Of a stretch of 14,222 nt of DNA, positions 6,340 to 12,527 are shown piece by piece (the stretch's first letter is position 1; the number at the start of each line of letters is the position of its first letter). Origin of the DNA: UMGS1613 sp963616135 (GTDB lineage Bacteria > Bacillota_I > Bacilli_A > RF39 > UBA660); NCBI GenBank assembly GCA_963616135.1, contig CAVEJT010000029.1, positions 1 to 14,222 on the forward strand, read 5' to 3'. Below the pieces are notes generated by a model that saw nothing but the letters and a program-made list of their open reading frames with translations, did not search any database and was not told the origin of the DNA. The position numbers and the translations under genes are program-made.

Positions 6340-6557
6340 CCCCTGATAAAAAAAGCCTCTACACTCACAAAGGAGCGTAAGAGACTTATACGCGGTACCA
6401 TCCTAATTTATACCTTAATTAATATAACGGTTTTAACCGGTGTATTTTTCAATAACAGCTCCTAGGTAGTAATTATTAATAATACTATTAGTTTACACCA
6501 ATCACTAACTCTCTTCAAATATTTAATTAATAATATTGTCCTATTCTTTGCTTTTAT
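6340..6557 (-). ncRNA. T-box riboswitch leader (threonine-specific)
   Basis: The minus strand carries the T-box AGGATGGTACCGCG (6404-6391), close to the consensus AGGGTGGTACCGCG. Its UGGU can pair with a tRNA ending ACCA, which fits tRNA-Thr with discriminator A. A stem III hairpin, CGGTT/AACCG, is at 6439-6428. Upstream, the AGAGAG and TTGGTG motifs typical of stem I are at about 6515-6496. On the 3' side of stem I, ACTACCTAGGAGC gives the specifier ACU (6470-6468) followed by A; the adjacent register ACC is also a threonine codon. GGTAT (6414-6410) can pair with GTACC of the T-box as antiterminator. Uncharged tRNA-Thr should stabilise antitermination and allow transcription of the four-gene operon containing thrS. 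Confidence 0.93.
6348..6386 (-). terminator. T-box-controlled intrinsic terminator
   Basis: On the minus strand AGTCTCT (6386-6380) pairs with AGAGGCT (6360-6354). After a bulged T, ACGCTC (6378-6373) pairs with GAGTGT (6366-6361), closing a 6-nt loop. Seven T follow. The terminator is immediately downstream of the T-box and competes with the antiterminator. Confidence 0.92.
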
Positions 6558-6563
6558 GAATAT

Positions 6564-6592
6564 AGTTTACCACAAAATTTAATATTTGTTAA
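6564..6592 (-). promoter_or_regulatory. Promoter of the T-box/thrS operon
   Basis: On the minus strand TTAACA (6592-6587), a 17-bp spacer and TAAACT (6569-6564), with an expected start near 6557. The -35 begins only 8 nt after the ezrA stop codon. Confidence 0.72.
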
Positions 6593-6600
6593 TACTTTTT

Positions 6601-8322
6601 TTATTTTTTATTAGAATATAATTCCAATATTTTATTATATATTCCTGGTTCTATTTTATTTAACGCATTTATTGTGTATTCAAAAGATTTCTTGTATTCA
6701 CCTCTATAAAATAATTGTTCAGAATTATTTAATTGATCATTTAGTCCATCATAACTACTTCTATATCTATTACCATATATTATAGACTTCTCTGCAAACA
6801 TTGCATTTTTCATTAAGTTTTTAGTTTTAGTATAAAGTTTTAAAACTAAATCTCTAGCTGTATCTACTCTAGTGTTTAATACTTCTATTGTTATAGGCTT
6901 TTTATCTAATTCTTTTACAATTTCTTTTATAGCTGAATTTGCTTCATTTAATTCTATATAATATGAATCAGGTATAACAGGTAATTTATAATCTCTCATT
7001 TGTAATTTAGAATTCTTTAATATCGTTTTTATTTCTTCTAATTGTTGACGAGCCCTAACTTCATCATCATGCATACTTCCTATTACATTCAAGCTCTCTT
7101 CTAATTTTTCTTCTGTATGAGATAAACTATTAGATAATCCCTCTATTTCTTTCACTAACTTAGAATAAGCAAATGTATTGTTAAACTTAGTATGATCTTG
7201 TAAAACTTTATAGTTTTCATTTAATGTATTAACTTCTTTTCCAATTTGATTTAAATTGTCTATATCCTCTTGTTTTAAATTATATATTTTTTTCAAATCA
7301 TCCATTTGACTAAATATATCACTAACTACTGAATTTATCTTAGTCATTTTCGTACTGAAAACAAGTAACTTTTCTTCATATGTTTTTCTATCGTATTTTT
7401 CTTTCTCAAAATCTTTGAATAATGAATCAAAATATTCAAGCAAAACTCTAAGTTCTAATAAACTTTCATTCATATCAAGTTTTTTAGTTCTTTCTTTAAT
7501 TTCTTCCATTTTTTTAGTTGCTTCACCAATATTATATTCAACATTTAAATAATCTAGTGGGTAACCTTCCTTTATCATAGTTGTATAAATTTTATTAGCT
7601 TCTTCTATCCTCTTAGGTAAAACTGATGTTATCATAAGTACTATAGATGGGATTTCTTCTACAACTACTGCCATATGATTTAAAAGTTCATCAATTATAT
7701 TTAACACCTTATCCACTTCTGTAAATTCATTATTATCCATAATTGTTTCAAAATCTTCAAACCTTTTAGCAATCATCGCAAATTGTTTCCTAACAGTATC
7801 TTCAAACATTCCATACTCTTGCCTTGTTTCATCGAATTTTTGATATAGAGTTCTATAACGAGCTTTATAACCAGTTATTATAGTCCTACTACGTTCTTCA
7901 CTAGTTGTTAAATCTTTTATCTCACCAAATAAAAAATCTGAATTAGTACGAACTTTGTATAATTCCATTTCCAATTTTGCAATTTTATACATAGTACTTT
8001 TATAATCCATTTGAGATAAAGAATATTCTGCATCTAGTATCATATCTGACAATCTTGGTATTTGTATTTGTTTTATTTGATCTAATCTTTTAGTCCATTC
8101 ATCATACAATTCTTTTAGTTTATCATTATTTAAAAATGTTTCAACTTTGGCAAGCTCAGGTACTATTGGTGAGGTTGCAAGTTCATTCTTTTCTATTTCC
8201 AACTTTTCTAATGTTTTCTTTATTTTCTTATTTTTTCTACTTTGAATAAAATTCAAAATAGCAATTATTAAGCCAGAACACACTAAAAATAATGTAAACA
8301 TAATAAGTGTTACGTTATCCAT
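6601..8322 (-). CDS. ezrA: Septation ring formation regulator EzrA
   Basis: A membrane-anchored regulator of the FtsZ ring in Firmicutes; it restrains FtsZ assembly away from midcell and links the ring to wall-synthesis proteins. The 573 residues match the family length (562 in B. subtilis). One N-terminal TM helix (about residues 5-25) is followed by a basic segment and then spectrin-like, coiled-coil helices throughout (for example LKELYDEWTKRLDQIKQIQI and EEIPSIVLMITSVLPKRIEE). A GTG start three codons upstream is possible, but the ATG at 8320-8322 has AGGTGA at the correct distance. It lies 75 bp after dfrA with an extended -10 in the gap, so it may be read both from the thyA promoter and from its own. 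No terminator follows before the T-box promoter. Confidence 0.93.
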   Translation of the reverse strand: MDNVTLIMFTLFLVCSGLIIAILNFIQSRKNKKIKKTLEKLEIEKNELATSPIVPELAKVETFLNNDKLKELYDEWTKRLDQIKQIQIPRLSDMILDAEYSLSQMDYKSTMYKIAKLEMELYKVRTNSDFLFGEIKDLTTSEERSRTIITGYKARYRTLYQKFDETRQEYGMFEDTVRKQFAMIAKRFEDFETIMDNNEFTEVDKVLNIIDELLNHMAVVVEEIPSIVLMITSVLPKRIEEANKIYTTMIKEGYPLDYLNVEYNIGEATKKMEEIKERTKKLDMNESLLELRVLLEYFDSLFKDFEKEKYDRKTYEEKLLVFSTKMTKINSVVSDIFSQMDDLKKIYNLKQEDIDNLNQIGKEVNTLNENYKVLQDHTKFNNTFAYSKLVKEIEGLSNSLSHTEEKLEESLNVIGSMHDDEVRARQQLEEIKTILKNSKLQMRDYKLPVIPDSYYIELNEANSAIKEIVKELDKKPITIEVLNTRVDTARDLVLKLYTKTKNLMKNAMFAEKSIIYGNRYRSSYDGLNDQLNNSEQLFYRGEYKKSFEYTINALNKIEPGIYNKILELYSNKK

Positions 8323-8339
8323 ATCATTCACCTATTATA

Positions 8340-8348
8340 ATTATATCA
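8340..8348 (-). promoter_or_regulatory. Possible extended -10 promoter for ezrA
   Basis: The minus strand reads TGATATAAT (8348-8340), matching TGnTATAAT. No good -35 is present (GTCGAA at the 17-bp position). The start site would be very close to the AGGTGA ribosome binding site, leaving a minimal leader. Confidence 0.45.
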
Positions 8349-8397
8349 CAAAAATCTATTTTTTCGACATTTTTTTTACAAAAAGAAAAAGATAAAC

Positions 8398-8883
8398 TTA
8401 ATTACCCTTCCTCTTATATAAAACATGTTTATACTCTATACTATTTTCAATATTACTATCTAACACTTTTCTAGTCCATTCATTTCTATTAAACTTAGGA
8501 AAATATACTTGAGCACTCTTATCTTCCTTATTTATTTCTGTTAAATAAAGTTTATTTGATAAATCTATAAAAGAAGAATATATCAATGACCCACCTATTA
8601 TAAATATTTCATCTTGGTAATTTTTATATTTTTCTAAAAAATCCTTTATACTTTTATATTTTTCTATTTCTTCATTTAATATATCACTCTTACTTATAAC
8701 TATATTCTTTCTACCAGGAAGAACTCGTGGTAAAGATTCAAAAGTTTTTCTACCCATTACTATTGGATGACCCATAGTAGTTTCTTTAAAAAATTTTAAA
8801 TCACCTTTAATATTCCATATTAAATTATTATTTTTGCCAAGTTCATAATTCTTACCAATGGCTGCAATTAAACTAATATTCAT
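8398..8883 (-). CDS. dfrA: Dihydrofolate reductase
   Basis: Reduces dihydrofolate to tetrahydrofolate with NADPH, recycling the dihydrofolate made by thymidylate synthase. The 161 residues match chromosomal bacterial enzymes. Visible motifs are the N-terminal SLIAAIGKNYELGKNNNLIW, catalytic D28 (KGDLKFF), the cofactor loop MGRKTFESLPRVLPGRKNIVIS, and IIGGSLIYSSFI for the NADPH pyrophosphate. The frame extends upstream, but the ATG at 8881-8883 has AGGTG six bases before it and matches the family N-terminus. It starts 7 nt after the thyA stop, so the two are co-transcribed, a common folate-cycle arrangement. Nothing in the sequence marks it as an acquired trimethoprim-resistant form. Confidence 0.96.
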   Translation of the reverse strand: MNISLIAAIGKNYELGKNNNLIWNIKGDLKFFKETTMGHPIVMGRKTFESLPRVLPGRKNIVISKSDILNEEIEKYKSIKDFLEKYKNYQDEIFIIGGSLIYSSFIDLSNKLYLTEINKEDKSAQVYFPKFNRNEWTRKVLDSNIENSIEYKHVLYKRKGN

Positions 8884-8890
8884 AAAACAC

Positions 8891-9904
8891 CTATTGAGCA
8901 ATAGGAAATTTTATTTTTCCCATGTGTTTATAATTTTTTACTTTAATGTCATTTAAGTTTTTTGAGTTATCAAATGAATAAAAATCTTTAACGTCTGGAT
9001 TTAACCATAAATATGGTTTTTCTGGTTCTACTATTAAATCTAATATTTTTAATAGTGTTTCATTATCTAATTTATAATCAAATTGATTTTTTGATGACAA
9101 TATTGTTTCTTTTATTTTTAACAAACTATCTTTATCTAATTTTTTATAAATATCATAAGCCTCTTCCCTATTTAATTGTTCTTTTATACCATTTACTTGA
9201 TTGACATATATATGAGCATCTTTAATAGACCAATCAAGTGTCCCTGGTTTTAAATCTGCACATTGTGCGAATAAACTTAATAGTGTAGCATATTGCGTTA
9301 CATTAAATGGAAGTCCTAGTGGCACATCACAACTTCTTTGATGAACCCAAGCATTTAATTTGCCATCTGTAACATCCCATTCACTTGACCACACACAAGA
9401 TGGAAGTACTGCTGTATCTAACCATTCATTTTGCCATAAAGACATAATAAGTCTTCTATCAGTTGGATTATTTTTTATTGTATCTAGGAGATGATCTGTT
9501 AGTTTATATTTATTAACAATCCATCCATATGCAGTTCCTATAGTATTTGCAAATTCTTCACCAAATTTTTTTTCACCTTTCAATATTTTTTCATTTTTTC
9601 CGTTTTCATAAGTTCTATAAACACCATCGGAATCTACCATCCATTCATCCCATACATGATTACCTCTTTCATGTAACCATCTTACATCATTACTTTGTGC
9701 TTGATATATCCAAAGTATTTCTGTAATTGCATTTCTAAAAAACAATTGCTTTGTTTGTAATATTGGAAATTCTTCAGATAAATCAAAATGAAAGTTATGA
9801 CTAGGCACTTTTATTGTATTAATACCCGTCCTATTTTCTACTTCTACCCCTTCAGTAAGTATTCTTTTACACAAATTTAAATAATCTTTATCCCATTTTG
9901 TCAT
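8891..9904 (-). CDS. thyA: Thymidylate synthase (ThyA), with an altered active-site loop
   Basis: Converts dUMP to dTMP using methylene-tetrahydrofolate as carbon donor and reductant. The 337 residues are longer than the E. coli enzyme (264), with an insertion at about residues 90-120. Residues of the family are present: R25 (NRTG), E63 (EILW), W85/W88 (VWDEW), Y126, R150-R151 (TDRRLIMS), catalytic C170, R190-S191 and D193 (HQRSCD), N201 (PFN, dUMP selectivity), and H231/Y233 (DAHIY). The loop after the nucleophile reads LPSCVWSSEWDV where most enzymes have PCH, so the usual His (147 in E. coli) is Val171. Start ATG at 9902-9904 has GGAGGGT upstream. It is the first gene of thyA-dfrA(-ezrA). 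Confidence 0.95.
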   Translation of the reverse strand: MTKWDKDYLNLCKRILTEGVEVENRTGINTIKVPSHNFHFDLSEEFPILQTKQLFFRNAITEILWIYQAQSNDVRWLHERGNHVWDEWMVDSDGVYRTYENGKNEKILKGEKKFGEEFANTIGTAYGWIVNKYKLTDHLLDTIKNNPTDRRLIMSLWQNEWLDTAVLPSCVWSSEWDVTDGKLNAWVHQRSCDVPLGLPFNVTQYATLLSLFAQCADLKPGTLDWSIKDAHIYVNQVNGIKEQLNREEAYDIYKKLDKDSLLKIKETILSSKNQFDYKLDNETLLKILDLIVEPEKPYLWLNPDVKDFYSFDNSKNLNDIKVKNYKHMGKIKFPIAQ

Positions 9905-9921
9905 AAATACCCTCCATATTC

Positions 9922-9950
9922 ATTTTAATTTAAATTAATATATAAGTCAA
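9922..9950 (-). promoter_or_regulatory. Sigma-A promoter of thyA-dfrA
   Basis: On the minus strand TTGACT (9950-9945), a 17-bp spacer and TAAAAT (9927-9922), close to the GGAGGGT of thyA. It is divergent from the rpsD promoter, with 7 bp between the two -35 elements. Confidence 0.75.
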
Positions 9951-9957
9951 TAAATAC

Positions 9958-9986
9958 TTGACAAATCATATAATTAATTATATAAT
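9958..9986 (+). promoter_or_regulatory. Full-consensus sigma-A promoter of rpsD
   Basis: TTGACA (9958-9963), exactly 17 bp, then TATAAT (9981-9986): a perfect match to the housekeeping promoter. Transcription should start near 9993, giving a leader of about 140 nt before the rpsD ATG. Confidence 0.93.
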
Positions 9987-9992
9987 CATAAT

Positions 9993-10134
9993 TGCGAATT
10001 GAAGCAGCAGTCTTTGATGATTATAATGTGTTTATTCCAATAGGTTTATTAGTAACCAAGCTGCAAGGCGAAAATATTAAAATAGACACCCTATAATTAG
10101 ACAATTGATTCTTTTCGTAAGAAAGGAGAATATT
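9993..10134 (+). promoter_or_regulatory. Structured rpsD leader, likely S4 autoregulatory element
   Basis: The leader holds several helices I could pair by hand. TGATTATA (10018-10025) pairs with TATAATTA (10092-10099), and after a 2x2 internal loop GTGTTTA (10028-10034) pairs with TAGACAC (10083-10089). GCAGC (10004-10008) can pair with GCTGC (10060-10064), which crosses the first helix and would make a pseudoknot. GGTT/AACC (10043-10046/10054-10057) forms a small inner hairpin. Firmicutes rpsD is known to be autoregulated by S4 binding its leader, and the E. coli S4 target is pseudoknotted. The assignment to that class is inference from position and fold; I see no intrinsic terminator in the leader, so control may be translational. 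Confidence 0.7.
10109..10128 (+). promoter_or_regulatory. Hairpin enclosing the rpsD Shine-Dalgarno
   Basis: TTCTTTTC (10109-10116) pairs with GAAAGGAG (10121-10128) through eight pairs (two G-U), closed by GTAA, a GNRA tetraloop. The 3' arm is the ribosome binding site itself, 6 nt before the ATG, so folding would mask initiation. The stem is AU/GU-rich and may be only marginally stable. Confidence 0.6.
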
Positions 10135-10737
10135 ATGGCAAGATATACAAAATCAAGTTATCGTATAAGCCGTCGTTTAGGTTTTTCTACTTTAGAAACT
10201 GGTCGTGAATTAGCTAAAAAGCCTTTTGCTCCAGGAATACATGGTAGTAAAAGAGCTAAAAAATTATCTAACTATGGTGTTCAATTACAAGAGAAACAAA
10301 AAGTTAGATTTATGTATGGCTTAAACGAAAAACAATTCAAAAGAACTTTTGAAGATGCTGGTAAAATGAAAGGTGTTCATGGTGAAAACCTATTTAAATT
10401 ACTTGAATCAAGATTGGATAACTTAGTATACCGTATTGGGTTTGCTACTACTAGACGTGGAGCTAGACAACTTGTAAATCATGGACATATTACTGTTAAT
10501 GGTAAAAAAGTTGATATTCCTTCATTCAGATGTAAACCTGGTGATGTTATAGCTATTAAAGAATCTGATAAAGAATTAGCTATTGTTAAATCTTCTCTTG
10601 AAGCATTAAGTAAAAGAGTTGAATTCTTAACATTTGATGAAGCTAAAATGAGTGCTACATTCGTTAGATACCCAGAAAGAACTGAATTAAATGGTGAGAT
10701 TAATGATTCACTAATAGTTGAATACTACAACAGATAA
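10135..10737 (+). CDS. rpsD: 30S ribosomal protein S4
   Basis: Primary 16S rRNA-binding protein that nucleates assembly of the 5' domain of the small subunit. The 200 residues are full length. The N-terminus MARYTKSSYRISRRLGFS lacks the CxxC zinc motif, so this is the zinc-independent paralogue type. The S4 RNA-binding domain lies at about residues 88-150 (RLDNLVYRIGFATTRRGARQ, then HGHITVNGKKVDIPSF). The frame extends to a TTG at 10105, but the ATG at 10135 gives the family N-terminus and follows AAAGGAG by 6 nt. It is a single-gene unit with a consensus promoter, a structured leader and its own terminator. Confidence 0.98.
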   Translation: MARYTKSSYRISRRLGFSTLETGRELAKKPFAPGIHGSKRAKKLSNYGVQLQEKQKVRFMYGLNEKQFKRTFEDAGKMKGVHGENLFKLLESRLDNLVYRIGFATTRRGARQLVNHGHITVNGKKVDIPSFRCKPGDVIAIKESDKELAIVKSSLEALSKRVEFLTFDEAKMSATFVRYPERTELNGEINDSLIVEYYNR

Positions 10738-10760
10738 AAGACTTAGGTCTTTTTTTCTTT
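10736..10760 (+). terminator. rpsD intrinsic terminator
   Basis: AAAAGAC (10736-10742) and GTCTTTT (10747-10753) enclose a TTAG loop, followed by further T to 10756 and CTTT. The stem starts within the rpsD stop codon. Confidence 0.88.
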
Positions 10761-10763
10761 GAC

Positions 10764-10792
10764 TAGACAAAAATCAATTTTAATAGTATAAT
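10764..10792 (+). promoter_or_regulatory. Sigma-A promoter of the RNase J gene
   Basis: TAGACA (10764-10769), a 17-bp spacer and TATAAT (10787-10792): 11 of 12 consensus positions. The start near 10799 gives a leader of about 33 nt ending in a very strong AGAAAGGAGGT. Confidence 0.85.
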
Positions 10793-10831
10793 TGTATAGT
10801 CGAATTTAAACTTTAAAGAAAGGAGGTTTAT

Positions 10832-12520
10832 ATGTTTAAGCAAAATAATATTAATGATACAAAAATTTTCGCACTTGGTGGACTTGGTGAAGTTGGTAAA
10901 AACATGTATTGTATTCAAACAGGAAATGAAATAATTATAACTGATGTCGGAATTTCATTTCCATCTGGTGAAATGCCAGGAGTTGACTATATAATACCTG
11001 ACTTTACATATTTAAAAAGAAACGAAAGTAAAGTAAAAGCTCTTTTTATAACACACGGACATGAAGATCATATAGGTGGAATACCTTTCCTATTACAAGC
11101 CATTAATCTTCCTGCAATATATTGTCCAAATCAAGCTGCTGGTCTTATTAGAAAAAAATTAGATGAAAGAAATATCAATTATAAGAACTTATATATTTAT
11201 GATGAAAAAACTAAAGTAAAATTTAAAACTATGACTGTTGAGTTTGTAAGAACAACTCACTCTATTCCAGATTCTCATGGAATAATTATCCATACTCCTA
11301 ATGGAACTATAGTTACGACAGGAGATTTCAAATTCGACTTAACTCCTATTGGACCTATGGCAAATATTCATAAAATGGCAAGTGTGGGAGCTAAAGGAGT
11401 TGCCCTACTTCTTAGTGATAGTACAAATGCATTAAATGAAGGCATGAGTAATAGTGAATCTAAAGTAGATGCTGCTCTATCTCACATATTTTTACAACAT
11501 CAAGGTAGAATTATCATAGCTACTTTTGCATCTAATATATATAGATTAAAACATATAGTCGATACTTGTAAAAGAAATAATAGAAAAATCGCTGTATTCG
11601 GAAGAAGTATGGAAACGAACTTAGAAATATCATTAAATTCAGGATATATAAGCCATAAAGAAATATTTGTTACTCCTGAGGAAGCTAATAACTTACCACC
11701 TAGTGAGGTTTGTTTACTATGTACAGGATCACAAGGTGAACCACTCGCTGCCCTATCTAGGATTGCTAACGGATCACATAGGCAAATAAAACTTATGGAT
11801 GATGATGTTGTTATATTCTCTTCATCTGCTATACCAGGTAATGCACTTAGTATTTCTAGAATAATTAATAAATTATATTTAAAAGGTGTTAAAGTTTATA
11901 CAAATACATTACTTAATGATGTTCATACATCAGGACATGCTTACCAAGAAGAATTAAAGCTTATGTTAAGACTTATTAAACCTAAATATTTTATGCCATT
12001 CCATGGAGAATATAGAATGCTTAAAAGTCATGCTGATCTAGCTATTTTATGTGGTATGCCAAAAGAAAATACATTTATAATGGAAAATGGACAAGTTTTA
12101 TCACTTTATAAGGGAAAAATAAAAAGAGATAAAAGTATTCAAGCTGGAGATGTTTATGTAGACGGTAACCGTATAGGTGAAATAGGAAATGCAGTTATGA
12201 GAGAAAGAAAAATAATGTCAAATGATGGAATCGTTGTTGTAATTGCTAATATAGATACATCAAAAAAAGAGCTTGTAATGTCTACAAATATTGCATCTAG
12301 AGGCTTTGTACTTATACAAGAAAATATCGCACTTATAAAAGAAATAGAAAAAGAAGCTGATAATATTATAAATAATAGACTTAAAGTTAATTGTATATTT
12401 AATGATATTAAAAATGATTTAATAACCAATTTATCATCATCAATATACGAAAAAACTGGTAGAAATCCTATAATATTGCCAATAATTAATGATGTAAAAA
12501 AAACTACTTCACATGAGTAG
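10832..12520 (+). CDS. rnjA: Ribonuclease J (metallo-beta-lactamase/beta-CASP family)
   Basis: Endo- and 5'-3' exoribonuclease of mRNA decay and rRNA maturation in bacteria that use RNase J. The 562 residues match RNase J1/J2 (about 555). The N-terminal GGLGEVGKNMY precedes the beta-lactamase core. Metal ligands are HGHEDH (H75, H77, D79, H80), H143 (TTHSIPDSHG), D165 (TGDFKFD) and H391 (PFHGEYRM). The beta-CASP domain carries the HTSGHA motif (H365, H369) and the CTGSQGEPLAALSR segment. The C-terminal dimerisation domain follows from about 450. All catalytic residues are present, favouring an active J1-type enzyme, but J1 and J2 cannot be separated without the rest of the genome. Its stop codon overlaps the convergent adhesin gene by 17 bp. 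Confidence 0.95.
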   Translation: MFKQNNINDTKIFALGGLGEVGKNMYCIQTGNEIIITDVGISFPSGEMPGVDYIIPDFTYLKRNESKVKALFITHGHEDHIGGIPFLLQAINLPAIYCPNQAAGLIRKKLDERNINYKNLYIYDEKTKVKFKTMTVEFVRTTHSIPDSHGIIIHTPNGTIVTTGDFKFDLTPIGPMANIHKMASVGAKGVALLLSDSTNALNEGMSNSESKVDAALSHIFLQHQGRIIIATFASNIYRLKHIVDTCKRNNRKIAVFGRSMETNLEISLNSGYISHKEIFVTPEEANNLPPSEVCLLCTGSQGEPLAALSRIANGSHRQIKLMDDDVVIFSSSAIPGNALSISRIINKLYLKGVKVYTNTLLNDVHTSGHAYQEELKLMLRLIKPKYFMPFHGEYRMLKSHADLAILCGMPKENTFIMENGQVLSLYKGKIKRDKSIQAGDVYVDGNRIGEIGNAVMRERKIMSNDGIVVVIANIDTSKKELVMSTNIASRGFVLIQENIALIKEIEKEADNIINNRLKVNCIFNDIKNDLITNLSSSIYEKTGRNPIILPIINDVKKTTSHE

Positions 12521-12527
12521 TTTTTTT
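12496..12527. terminator. Bidirectional terminator shared by RNase J and the surface protein gene
   Basis: A 12-bp perfect stem, AAAAAAACTACT (12497-12508) with AGTAGTTTTTTT (12516-12527), has a 7-nt loop and T/A runs on both sides, so it works in either direction. Both convergent stop codons (12504-12506 on minus, 12518-12520 on plus) lie in the stem. Confidence 0.9.

Noticed and set aside
9013..9204. Open frame of 63 codons on the plus strand
   Set aside because: Antisense to thyA with a monotonous Leu/Phe/Tyr composition and no initiation signal.
10105..10134. TTG-initiated N-terminal extension of rpsD
   Set aside because: It would run through the Shine-Dalgarno hairpin; the ATG at 10135 gives the canonical MARYT start at the right distance from AAAGGAG.
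12154..12429. Open frame of 91 codons on the minus strand
   Set aside because: Antisense to the RNase J C-terminal domain; the hydrophobic composition reflects the complement of AT-rich codons.
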